21,789 nucleotides of DNA, from contig JADGIG010000087.1 of the NCBI GenBank assembly GCA_018985235.1, forward strand, positions 1 to 21,789, read 5' to 3'. The notes below the pieces were generated by a model. It was not told where the DNA came from and did no database searches. It was given only the letters and a program-made list of their open reading frames with translations. Numbering within the stretch: position 1 is the stretch's first letter; every line of letters starts with the position of its first letter. Positions 6,960 through 17,000 of the stretch are shown here, one piece after another. This stretch comes from Sanchytrium tribonematis. Lineage: Eukaryota > Sanchytriomycota > Sanchytriomycetes > Sanchytriales > Sanchytriaceae. A program made the translations under genes and the position numbers.

Positions 6960-7610
6960 TTAAACGGAAGAAGATTCGCTCTTTTCCTCTTTTTTCTCTT
7001 CTTCTTTATTGCAGTCTTCAGGGATAGGACCTGTTGGTTCGGGTAATTCAACGTAACCGATAAAAGTGTACTCTTTGTGTTTCTCATAAAACGAAACCCA
7101 GCTGTCTATACTTTTCATTTGATCTTCTGTGACACCTCTTAGATCGTGGGTTAAATGGTCTTTAAAACAGCCTGTACCATATGCCCTTGAGGCATCCTTT
7201 GCAGCAAAAAATTTATACCCGCCTTCTGGACCATATGATTTGGGTTTCGAGCTGACATCATAGACTTTACCTTTAATCGCTAAATAAATCGGCTTATCGT
7301 TGGTACCGTCGAAAGCTGCTAATTCTTCGATTGTAAATTGTCTTAATTGGGGTGGAGAGTCAAAATACAACTTTTTAATATCATTAAAATCTGGAAATTT
7401 GTAATGGAAAAATATCGTTTCCGTTGTTAAATAAGATATAATGGAACTTAATAATATACCGACCAAAATGAAATGAAAAATATCTCGAAGTCCAATTGGC
7501 TTAAAGAGAAGCTTTTGTTGCGATTTCTTGGTAGTGGAGCTTTTTTCCGTGGCTCGAACTTGCTGAAGTGATTCTTTGCTTTTCTTTCCTTTTCTTGAAC
7601 GCAGTTCCAT
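6960..7610 (-). CDS. Membrane-anchored cytochrome b5-like haem/steroid-binding protein (MAPR/neuferricin type), 216 aa
   Basis: The N-terminus is Lys/Arg/Ser-rich (about 1-43), followed by one membrane segment at about 44-61 (IFHFILVGILLSSIISYL). A cytochrome b5-like MAPR domain covers about 90-190: FTIEELAAFDGTNDKPIYLAI, GKVYDVSSKPKSYGPEGGY, FFAAKDASRAYGTGCF, then WVSFYEKHKEYTFIGYV. The Tyr residues of the YGPEGGY stretch fit haem binding in this family. The insertion GTGCFKDHLTHDLRGV and the WxxFYEKHKEY segment are closer to neuferricin and its fungal relatives than to the shorter Dap1/PGRMC1 form. The C-terminus after PEDC is an acidic Lys/Glu/Ser tail. A type II-like or N-terminal anchor in the ER or secretory membrane is likely. 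MAPR proteins bind haem and support cytochrome P450 and sterol metabolism. It shares a 151-base upstream region with the divergent gene at 7762. Confidence 0.92.
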   Translation of the reverse strand: MELRSRKGKKSKESLQQVRATEKSSTTKKSQQKLLFKPIGLRDIFHFILVGILLSSIISYLTTETIFFHYKFPDFNDIKKLYFDSPPQLRQFTIEELAAFDGTNDKPIYLAIKGKVYDVSSKPKSYGPEGGYKFFAAKDASRAYGTGCFKDHLTHDLRGVTEDQMKSIDSWVSFYEKHKEYTFIGYVELPEPTGPIPEDCNKEEEKKEEKSESSSV

Positions 7611-7761
7611 GTATCAAGTTTACCCCAACTGACTATAATTAATAGAGTGGAATTAATTCTATCATAGGCCTAGGGTTTACATGAAAACAGATCAACGAAA
7701 ATAAAGGTCCGTCGAGCCCTTATTCAAGTACAATTACCAATATTGCCCCATAAAACGTTTA
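7611..7761. promoter_or_regulatory. Shared 5' region between divergent genes
   Basis: These 151 bases separate the MAPR start (minus strand) and the unrecognised gene at 7762 (plus strand), so they should hold both promoters. This is the second longest non-coding gap here, just shorter than 10944-11099. It holds an 8-bp palindrome TAGGCCTA at 7665-7672 overlapping TAGGGTTT at 7671-7678. The latter is the complement of AAACCCTA, the telo-box known from plant promoters. AT-rich TAATTAAT stretches lie near 7636. No factor can be named from sequence alone. Confidence 0.4.
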
Positions 7762-8616
7762 ATGGATCGAATCCAGAATACAGCTCAAAATTTAGGGTGG
7801 CTAACATCTTCTAAAGATGAAAATTTTAAGCAGGATTTTCTGCTTTTTGGGAATGTCTCAGCAGCGGAAAAAAATATTATTGAAGGACCATACGAAATCG
7901 CAAAAAATGTTTCTTCTAGAGGAGATAGCCAAGAATGGCTAAGCTCATTAGTGTATCAATCCCAAAATAAGTATCGACTCGATAGATCTGCAGATCTATG
8001 CGGGATGAAATATGACGGAAAATATTCTTCATTCAAAGTTTTTATCAACAGCGTTATTTTAGCATTTAATAACAACGACGATATGATGCTATATGTAAAA
8101 ATATCAAATTTGTTAGCTGCCCTATATGCTGAGAAGGATAGTATTTCTGACTATGAAGAATTCTTAAAAATTTGGAATCAACTTCTTAAATCTACAAAAA
8201 ATCGTGTCAAATTTGCAACATTAATGAAAAACAATGATTTGGTATCAGACATGTTAGAAATTTCTATTATGGAACAGCTTAAAACTGACATAAAAAAGGA
8301 GCGGCTGTCTAAATCTCATTATTTTCAAATCAGCAATTCCACGACAATTGAAGACTGGGTGGTTCATTTTTTTGAATCTGCTGTAGCATTCTCATCACTC
8401 GATATGGCTGATCCATCCCTGGATCATGCCATAAACCAAATATTTACCATAAAGACTAAAACTAAAAAGTCAAAACTTTTCGTTAATTTATATAAAAGAT
8501 TTTCGAACCCGCGGCTAGACTTGAAACATCTACTCTGTTGCTATATTGGGCTTCAAGTAAGAATTGGAAAGTCAACTGTTTATGATGAAGAATATAAAGC
8601 TGTACAATTTGAATAA
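7762..8616 (+). CDS. Unrecognised protein, 284 aa
   Basis: I do not recognise this protein. The ATG at 7762 is the first in frame and follows a non-coding gap, and the frame is open for 284 codons. The product is mostly helical by composition: hydrophobic helices near residues 90-125 (FKVFINSVILAF, YVKISNLLAALYA), around 200-215 (VVHFFESAVAFSSLDM) and 245-270 (LFVNLYKRFSNPRL, LLCCYIGLQVRIG). It is too polar overall for an integral membrane protein. No signal peptide, catalytic motif or repeat is visible. A helical-repeat scaffold or subunit is possible, but nothing identifies one. It ends 10 bases before the Nar1 ATG on the same strand, so the two could share a transcript or the Nar1 promoter may lie inside this gene. 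A perfect 18-bp palindrome sits in the coding region at 7982-7999. Confidence 0.78.
   Translation: MDRIQNTAQNLGWLTSSKDENFKQDFLLFGNVSAAEKNIIEGPYEIAKNVSSRGDSQEWLSSLVYQSQNKYRLDRSADLCGMKYDGKYSSFKVFINSVILAFNNNDDMMLYVKISNLLAALYAEKDSISDYEEFLKIWNQLLKSTKNRVKFATLMKNNDLVSDMLEISIMEQLKTDIKKERLSKSHYFQISNSTTIEDWVVHFFESAVAFSSLDMADPSLDHAINQIFTIKTKTKKSKLFVNLYKRFSNPRLDLKHLLCCYIGLQVRIGKSTVYDEEYKAVQFE
7982..7999. repeat. Perfect 18-bp palindrome inside the unrecognised gene at 7762
   Basis: ATAGATCTGCAGATCTAT equals its own reverse complement. It is in coding sequence, in the DRSADLCG region. No function is apparent. Confidence 0.6.
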
Positions 8617-8626
8617 ACTCCTTGAA

Positions 8627-9964
8627 ATGTCTTTTTCTTCTGGACTACAATTAGCACAATTAAACGACTATTTGCAACCCGCAACCGCATGCATACAACC
8701 TGCGGAAGAGCAACACCAGCTTTCCTTAGACGATTGCTTGGCTTGCAGTGGCTGTATTACTAGCGCAGAATCAATGTTAGTTAACATGCAAACAGAAGAA
8801 GAATTGCTTGAGAATTTAAAGGGAAAAGATGAAATATATTGCATCATTTCAACTCAGACAGTTTTGGCAATATCAAAGCATTACAATACTGATGTTCAAG
8901 AAACGTGGACACGTTTAAATTACTTTGTCACTGAAAAAATAAAAGGTAAAGTTAGGCACATTAATGATGGTCGAATGCTATCACTTCAACTCACCGCTCA
9001 AGAATTTGTGCAAAAATATAGGGAAAAAATGGATTCAGGTAAATTGCCAAAAGGGAAAGTTTCGGATGAAATACTTAAACAGCATTTCTCGGGTCGCTCG
9101 TGCCCTTTGTTTGTTACTTCCTGTCCTGGATGGGTGTGTTATGCAGAGAAAACGCATCCATATTTAATCCCTCTGCTTTCAAAGACTAAGTCTCCTCAGC
9201 AACTCTCCGGTATTCTTTGTAAGCACGCTGATGCAATAGAATCTTCAAGTGCATACGTGTTTTGTGTGATGCCTTGCTATGACAAAAAAATTGAAGCAGC
9301 AAGATCCTCTAATAGCATCAATGGTGTAAAAGATGTTGATTTGGTTTTGACGACTGCCGAATTTATTCGATTAATGGAAAAACTTCAATTTAAGTTTCTA
9401 GACAAAGAATCTCCGAACATAGCCACTCCATTATACCGAACTCTTGGTCAGGGGTCGGGTGGCTATGCAGAGTTCGTATTTCTTTATAGTTTGCAAAATT
9501 TGTTTAATATACCAATTAAATCACTTGTCCATGATTTCAGGTATGAGAAATATCGAATCTCCATCTCTGAAAAGAAAGGTGTGGATTTAAGAGAGTTTGA
9601 ATTATTTGAAAATGAAAATTGTGTGCTCAAGGTTATTGCAGCTTTTGGTTTTAGACATATTCAAAATATAGTTCGCAGCCTTAAGAGAAGAGGTGAGTGT
9701 GATTGCCATTTTTACGAGGTCATGGCTTGTCCAGGTGGCTGCTTGAATGGGGGTGGTCAAGTTAATTTGGTGGGACAAAAGTCTAAATTATCACCAAATG
9801 AGTCCAAATTATGGATTAAGGAAATGATTCTGAAATATCAGCGCCTTGAAGAAACCGCAATCATATCGAAAGATATTGACATTGATCACCGTCACTTCTT
9901 GACAGAATTCATGACAATTGCTTCAAGAGAAGTCAATGCGATGAATGTCGTAAATTCTTGGTGA
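8627..9964 (+). CDS. NAR1: Cytosolic Fe-S cluster assembly factor Nar1 (iron-only hydrogenase-like), 445 aa
   Basis: Nar1 is the core factor of cytosolic iron-sulfur assembly (CIA) that links the Cfd1-Nbp35 scaffold to the targeting complex. The start at 8627 gives MSFSSGLQLAQLNDYLQP, which matches the family N-terminus; the open frame extends upstream to a TTG at 8564, inside the preceding gene. N-terminal cluster ligands are C22 and C37, C40, C43 in DDCLACSGCITSAE. The hydrogenase-like domain shows TSCPGWVCYAEK, then CVMPCYDKK, and EVMACPGGCLNGGGQ, the remaining cluster cysteines. The spacer between C22 and C37 is very short because the variable loop found in animal and yeast Nar1 is absent. 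The protein ends in N-S-W; a C-terminal aromatic residue is a known targeting signal for CIA clients and adaptors. The stop is 4 bases from the stop of the convergent gene. Confidence 0.96.
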   Translation: MSFSSGLQLAQLNDYLQPATACIQPAEEQHQLSLDDCLACSGCITSAESMLVNMQTEEELLENLKGKDEIYCIISTQTVLAISKHYNTDVQETWTRLNYFVTEKIKGKVRHINDGRMLSLQLTAQEFVQKYREKMDSGKLPKGKVSDEILKQHFSGRSCPLFVTSCPGWVCYAEKTHPYLIPLLSKTKSPQQLSGILCKHADAIESSSAYVFCVMPCYDKKIEAARSSNSINGVKDVDLVLTTAEFIRLMEKLQFKFLDKESPNIATPLYRTLGQGSGGYAEFVFLYSLQNLFNIPIKSLVHDFRYEKYRISISEKKGVDLREFELFENENCVLKVIAAFGFRHIQNIVRSLKRRGECDCHFYEVMACPGGCLNGGGQVNLVGQKSKLSPNESKLWIKEMILKYQRLEETAIISKDIDIDHRHFLTEFMTIASREVNAMNVVNSW

Positions 9965-9968
9965 TCCC

Positions 9969-10943
9969 TCAATTTATTAAATTTATAAGTTCTTTTAGTT
10001 CATTTTTTTCCTCCAACGTTAATTTGGCTGATTGTATGTCACTTTTGAATTTTTTAATTTTCAAAAGCATAATATTTTCATCAATCTGAGGCATTTCAAC
10101 GTATAGGTGGAATCCGTTGGGTAAGATGCTTATCTCTTTCATTTCAAAAATTGGAGGGTCGCTATTGTAGCTATAAGCAGTTTTACAGTTGGATTTGTTT
10201 TTATCCGACATATTGGCAGTATATTGCTTCGCCGTCTCAGAATATTTCATATAGAAAAGTGTATTGCATATATAAAGGCACTCTTCAATATAGTTGGCAG
10301 GTTCAAACTTTGAATGGTTTTCGACGAATACATTCCAAGTGTTTGTCAAGTATTTAATACAAGGCTTCTTGGCCAAATATTCCATCGAGCCAGCTCCAAA
10401 TTGATGTTCCATGTGAATCTGCCTTGTGTAAAACTTTTTAGAAAAAGCATCATCTAGGTAGGATCTAGAATTACTTTTCGAATGTCCAATCAAGCAGAGC
10501 AGACGATGGTAGCGATAATTGTTTTTAGTTTCAGCGAATTTCACCACTAAATCCCTAAATTTAGAAAATTGACAAGCCTTTGAAAGGAGTATATTAAACA
10601 GACTGAAATAAGGTTCTTTAATGCACTGAAAGATATAAAACAGTTTTTTAGGAAATTTTTGCATGAATTTCAATATATTTGTCAAATCTTGCTTTTTAAA
10701 ATTAAGGAGAATGAAATGCCATATCTTGATAGATTTCTCGTCTGGTAGCAATTCAAGATACATTAGAAGAAATGGAATATTAGTGTAACTAAAGTATAAT
10801 CCTTTCATCAATAATTTCTTTTCCTCGACTGAAATATCAGCGGATTTGACCAATTTTATCATTTGAATATACTGTTTTGGCGGTATATACATTTGCTTGA
10901 AGTCTCCGTTTTCAATAAAAGTAGATGTGACAAATGCGATCAT
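9969..10943 (-). CDS. Unrecognised helical protein, 324 aa (5' end uncertain)
   Basis: I do not recognise this protein. It is Lys/Phe/Tyr/Leu-rich and strongly helical (FLLMYLELLPDEKSIKIWHF, LTNILKFMQKFPKKLFYIF, EECLYICNTLFYMKY), without a clear membrane span, signal or catalytic motif. The first ATG in frame is at 10943. The frame stays open upstream to a TGA near 11014, and that extension reads like protein (HTFGNYKPSQGYFNSLLQM). The true N-terminus may therefore come from an upstream exon. An ATG at 11086 in another frame reads MEIFWANCHLRV; removal of an 80-nt GT-AG stretch (10972-11051), which contains a CACTAAT branch-like motif, would join it in frame. I report the conservative start. 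It is convergent with Nar1 (4-base gap) and divergent from the giant gene at 11100. Confidence 0.72.
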   Translation of the reverse strand: MIAFVTSTFIENGDFKQMYIPPKQYIQMIKLVKSADISVEEKKLLMKGLYFSYTNIPFLLMYLELLPDEKSIKIWHFILLNFKKQDLTNILKFMQKFPKKLFYIFQCIKEPYFSLFNILLSKACQFSKFRDLVVKFAETKNNYRYHRLLCLIGHSKSNSRSYLDDAFSKKFYTRQIHMEHQFGAGSMEYLAKKPCIKYLTNTWNVFVENHSKFEPANYIEECLYICNTLFYMKYSETAKQYTANMSDKNKSNCKTAYSYNSDPPIFEMKEISILPNGFHLYVEMPQIDENIMLLKIKKFKSDIQSAKLTLEEKNELKELINLIN

Positions 10944-11099
10944 TTGTAACAAGGAATTGAAATAGCCTTGACTTGGTTTGTAATTTCCAAATGTATGAAA
11001 ATCATTAGTGATTCAACAACTTGGTGACAAGCTAATATCAGATTTTTGTACACTCTAAGGTGACAATTTGCCCAAAAAATCTCCATTGTTACACAACAC
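10944..11099. promoter_or_regulatory. Gap between divergent genes; may hold a first exon on the minus strand
   Basis: These 156 bases lie between the conservative start of the minus-strand helical protein and the ATG of the giant plus-strand gene. If the minus-strand gene has a first exon starting at 11086, the true gap is only 13 bases. No clear TATA-like element stands out. Confidence 0.3.
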
Positions 11100-14000
11100 A
11101 TGTATCTTCGACTACACTGGACGAATATTTTAATAGCAGCAATAGCCGGCATCCTTCTGTTTTGGTCTTTCATTGTTCCATTAATAATACGATACTTGGT
11201 GCAGACCATACAATACGACGCCACCATCAATAAGATCAAAGTCGATGTTGATGAAATTGTCCAGTATCAAGCAGATATCAGTGTTGGATTAAAAATACCC
11301 ACTGATGTTACCGTTTTTGTAAATACATTAAACATTAATAATTTAATACAGTTGAATGTTAACGAAAATATTCATGTTGAAAATGCAAATCGTTGGCAGC
11401 TAAGTGGCAACGCCAAATTGAATCCAGATGCAATTAAAACCCTTTTAAATACAAAAGACATTGGGGATATCAACATCAATGCTGCAATGGGAATATCAAA
11501 ATATATAAAATTTTACGATTATTTGTGGATCGAAAGAACTGATAAATTACCTCAAATAGATTACACTAAGGTTTTAAAAAACCTACGGTGGTCTCTCTCT
11601 GGGCTATCTGTAGACGTTACAAGCTCTGGATTTAATATTATCGCTGATGTTGATTTAAATAATCCTATTCCAATTGAAATCTACATTCAATTAGCCACGC
11701 TTGATATTTATCTGGGAAAATTAAAATTGGGACGAGGTGGAGTTAAAAATCTAGTGATTAATGAGAAAATAACTTCTGTCAATGCGTTTTTAAATTTAAG
11801 AGATTCATGGGCAGAGGTTCGTGAGTATTTATCAAATGAGTCGAATGCTATTAATTTATTGGACAATGCCACTCTTTCTGGACCTATCAATTTGTACAAA
11901 AATGATCGTATGATAAATTGGTTGGAAGCTGCGACTTCAGATCTTCAAATCAGTTTTGGTTTGAAAGATTTTTTAAAAGTATTTTTGACCGGATTTTTTA
12001 ACATTAAAAACTTTTTAAAAACCGTGGAAGTTACGGTTAGCAACACAGGTAAATATTTGAATGTTCATATTGCCTTCCCTTTTGATGTTGAGCATATTCA
12101 TGAATTTCATTTGTCAAAAAATCTAAAATTTAATGTATTTCACAAGTCACTCAAAATTGCCTCCGTAGAAGCTGACCCTGACTTGACAAATAATCGAGTG
12201 AACCTTGATCTAAATATGGAATTTTTCAACTTTGAGAAGCTTAATGACGTCATTTATGACTACCTTATATTAAACAAGATAAATAGCGAAGAATTATTGA
12301 ACAACATTTATATAGGAGAAGTACAGTTTTCTCGGAGAGATTGTGAGTGGTGCCATTTAATGCTAAAAGATTTTCGACTTAGTTTGGATTTTCTATCAGG
12401 ATTAGATAACTCACCAATATTTGACCAAGTCATAGAAATTATTCAAAACCTTATCCAGATCAAGAACATAAATTCAATTCAAAGTCAATCTTACTCAGGT
12501 TTTGATGCAGTCGCTCATGTAAAATTATCCAACGCCTTCAAGAAATTGAATATCCATCTTGATGATGTTTTTATCGCAATAAAGCACAAATACGAATTTG
12601 TGCAACTTAAGATTAAGAAACTATCAGTCAACTCGGGTTGGAACAGTATACCTTGCATCGTACCATTTTTGCACACTTCCAAGGATTTTGCGGACTTAGT
12701 CCATTCGCTGCTTTATTTAAAAGCACCGATTATTTTCATAAGTTCATTAAAGCTGGGATTGGTAGATCTGAGTGTAGACATTCCAATAGATTTAAGTTGG
12801 TTCTTTCCAGATCCCGTGACTTTACATGATTATGTTACTTTTAACATTAGTTCTATTGATTTGAATATGAACATATACAACTCATTTTCAGCAATCATTT
12901 CTTTAAAATTATTTAGTCGTATTCCTTTGCATGTTAAGACCAACGACATATCGGTGGCCCTTAGTTTGAACGAAGATTCTATGTTCGATGTTAAACTGTC
13001 CTCATTGGATATGCCGATCGGTAACTCGGATTTCAAATTCAAGTCTTTAGTTACTTTTGGGAACACATCAATCGAAAAAGCAAGCAATTATGTGGACGGG
13101 ATTGTTTATAATTACGAACCTAATTACGATCTGGCATTAAGAAATTTGTACCTAATGGGTGGCTCGCCTATAGACTTATTTAAGGACGTGAACTTACCCT
13201 ACAAACTTATGGATGCCGTTCACGGATCGTCTGTTGTATCGGCTGCCAAACTTATCACCCCGACACAAGATTTCGAAATTTCAGTTAAAAAAGCGTATGT
13301 GCGTGCATTGCCCAACAGCTTGTTGGGTGTTCAAATTGCGATTGAAGCATTAAATCCGATTCCGGTGAAATTGTTTATTCCAAATGTGAAATTTGAATTA
13401 GGAATTGGGGATATCACTATCATGTCTGGCACTGTACATTCATTCGATATGCAAAGAAATGAGTTTCTATTTGAGGCAGACATATCCGTGAAGTTTAACA
13501 ACGAATTGAACACTCAAAATGTATTAGCACAATTTATGGAACGTGCCCTTGATCCAGAATCAGTTGAAAATTTGCCAGTCTGGGTGAACGGAATAGGAAT
13601 GGCACCCTCAGATAAACATTACACAGTAATCTTGACGGCTTTAAAAGTCTATTTTAAGAGATTTCTCACCTACTCGTCTGCGCAATTAGTGACTTATTTG
13701 AAACGAACTGTGATTAATCTGAAGTCACTAGCCGTTACTCTGAGCAACAACTTAGTTGTTGATTTGGATATCGGGCTTTCACTTCCATTTGATTTTAAAA
13801 TTGATGTTAATTTTATATCTTTGAATGTGTTGCTAGATTCCGCTAAAGTAATTTCGGTTGTTCTAGAAAACGTGAAACTCTCTAGTAGTAATGGTAAATT
13901 GCATTTGATTGTCGACTTTTTTGATGTACCAGAGATCAAAAACATTTTTAATGATCCATTAATTACGATTTGTGGATTAGTAATTGGACATTCATCTACT

Positions 14001-17000
14001 GATGTTATCTTGGCCTTGCAGAAAATCAATATAGGGAGCAGAGCTAGTGTTTTTTCGAATGTTATCAGACTTCCGCAACTCATCGTGCCAGAACTGAAGA
14101 TCAACGACGTTGATCTTCGAATGGCTAGTGGTGGGAATTTTGACTTATCTTTGGACCTAAATTTGAATTTAAATATTGATGTGTCAATTATTATACCTTC
14201 TATACACCTGATTTTTATGCTTAATCAAGATAGAGTGATTAAATTGGAAATTAGCCATTTTATGCTAAATGCAGGTAAGTTATCAAAATTGCAAATTCAT
14301 GGTGAATTTATAAATGAGGCGCATGGAGATTTTCATCTTTTTAAAAGCTTGCCGGGTTCAATTGGAATAACAGATCTAATATTGAAAAGTTCAACTAAAA
14401 TTGTCACTGGTTTAAAATTTCTGGATATTCATGTGCCTTTATTTTTAATTCAATACCTCAAAGTAGTTCTAAATTGGAAACCAGAATTTTCATTAGATCA
14501 TGTCGAAGTTACATCAATACCCAAGGGACTGATAATCAAACCTAGCGCAAAGTTTGTCTCTATGTTTAAGGTGTTTATACCATTTGCATCTGCCGCATTA
14601 AAAATTGCAGGAGAACCATTTGTAAATGTAGAAATTGACAATATTTTAAAAGATAATCTCATCTTGAAAATAGTGTTTTTCGAAGACATTGGGAAACACA
14701 ATGCCATTCAAGAATTTTTGACCAATGGGCGCGATCTTCAGCTGTCATTATCAGATATTGAGTTTGGCACTAGGCTTCATCGATCGAAAACTTTAAGGCA
14801 ACTTCGATTCTTTGCAGATATTAATGGGGATATTTTATTGAAATTAGCTTCAATAGTTGCGCAATACATTCCTAAAAATCTCTTAAATACTATAGGATTA
14901 AAATCTTTTAAACTGCACCAAAATCAAAAAAGTCTTTTAGGCTCACTTGAAATATATCATCCTTGGCTCAAAATTGTTAATCTTAATTTCCTTGATTTCA
15001 AATTATCGTTAGGCCAAAATCTAAAGATGTTAGACTTAGCTTCAAACCTCAAGTTGGAAAAAAACCTTGACATTCATTATAGTCTCGATTTTTTTGACGA
15101 ATTGGAAAGCCAAAAGGCTTGGAATAATTTATTCGAAAATAGATATTTGGAAATTGATTCAATTGAACTAAATGGTGTCAGAATACTGAGCTCGATTAGT
15201 TTTACGATACCGACGTTCAACATTCCTCAGTTACCAGTGCCCCAAATAGATTTACAAAGGTTTAAAATTAATACTTTTCATATTGATGACAATGTGTTTA
15301 TCAACTTTGAGTACAGCATTGAAAATTTTACTATCGAACTCGATAAATTATCAGTGGGCGTCTTAGTCGATGATGCTCTTATTTTGAATTCCTTCCTGTC
15401 ATTGAGCCATCCAGTCGATTTGGAAGTCGCATTTGTGGATTCAGACATTGCACAACAACGGGTGGCAAAACTAGTAGACTGCTTGTTGCACAAGGATTGC
15501 GAAAAATATAAATTTGGCTTACGCAATCTAGTCATTGGAGATATTCGCGCACTTCAGTTATGTGAAATCAACATCAACCTTGGCCTTGACTTTACATACC
15601 CAATATTAGACCATCTGCTCTCTAAACTTTCAAATTTTGTGCGCAAACTTCACTTGAAGTTTATGGAAGAAACGTTGATTGTTAATGAGATGACTACATT
15701 TGTTTCGTTTAAATTAGATTTTCCATTTTCTGTTTCGATTCCCCACGTGCGACTTGATTTGTTTTCTAATGTGAAGCTGATGGCTGTCACCGCATCTTTG
15801 CATGAAAGTTTAACAATTGACGCCCAAGTGTTTTTTGAAAACAACGAAAATTCAATTCGAGATGTTGCTAATATTTTTTCAAATCCCCAAGCAGTTTTAT
15901 TATTTATACAAAATTTGGAGTTCGGAAATTCTAAACTAATATCTATTTTCAAACAATCATTAATTCCAATTCCCTTATCTCATTTAAATATTCCTAAAAT
16001 TACTTATCCTAAATTTGAGAAAGTGAAATTTTCATCGTTGTCGCTCACACAATCTAATGATTTTAATATACATGCATACTTTGATTTTCATGGTTTTGGA
16101 CTCAACTTTAATTTTTCAAATATTAATTTAAACTTTAGACTTGACAAAAAAGAAGTTATGGCAGTCTCAATTTCTAAGCTTACAAATAGAGAAATCGAGC
16201 TTGATGTTAGATTTTTAGACTTCATTAGCCAAGATATGTTAGATTTGAATTTTATTGGCATTTCAAATTTAGTTTTTGCCGACAATTCCATATTATCGGC
16301 GGTCACCCTAGATTTAAAAAATGAATACTCTATAATAGATATCTGGAACAAATTTGGCAAAACAGCAGGCGATTTTAAATACATATTTGGGCATACCAGT
16401 ATCACTGTAGATAATCAAGACAATCCACTTGAATTAAAAAGCAGTGGATCTTTTCAATCAGCATTTCCCAATGTAAACTTAAAAAATGTTGGTGTGAATG
16501 TACAGATTTCTAATCACTTATTTGGATCATTCAATGTCAACAACATTGATTCAAATGGCTCAGATTTTTATCTGGCTTTACGAGGAAACTTGTACAATCA
16601 CCCTTCTATTGAAAAATCTATTAGAGAAATATATCTAAATGTTCTAAATCACAAAACGCTTCCTGATATCAATATTGGATTTTCAGATTTAAATATTGGT
16701 AACATGCCATATTTGTCACGACTTCTTATCGAAATTCCGATTCGGCATCTATTTCCCAAAAATGCCGAACTCCAAATTCCAAAAATAAGCAATGTGGGTT
16801 TAGAAGACATTCAATTAAACATTGTTGATAATAACAAATTAGATTTGGATGTGAAAGTCAATTTGGTGAATCCTTTTAATGCTAGTCTCAATATTGACAA
16901 AGCTGTGGCCAATCTTTACTTAGGCAATGATTTATTTACAATAGCCGAAGTTAGGCACTTGGAGATAGGTCCGGGTGAAACGTCTATTCCGCTTCATGTG

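Noticed and set aside
8564-8626. N-terminal extension of Nar1 from a TTG codon
   Set aside because: It overlaps the preceding gene and is absent from the family; the ATG at 8627 gives the canonical start.
15278-16405. Several minus-strand frames of 85-105 codons inside the giant gene
   Set aside because: They are Ser/Lys-rich mirror frames of a strand-rich AT-biased coding region; shadows.
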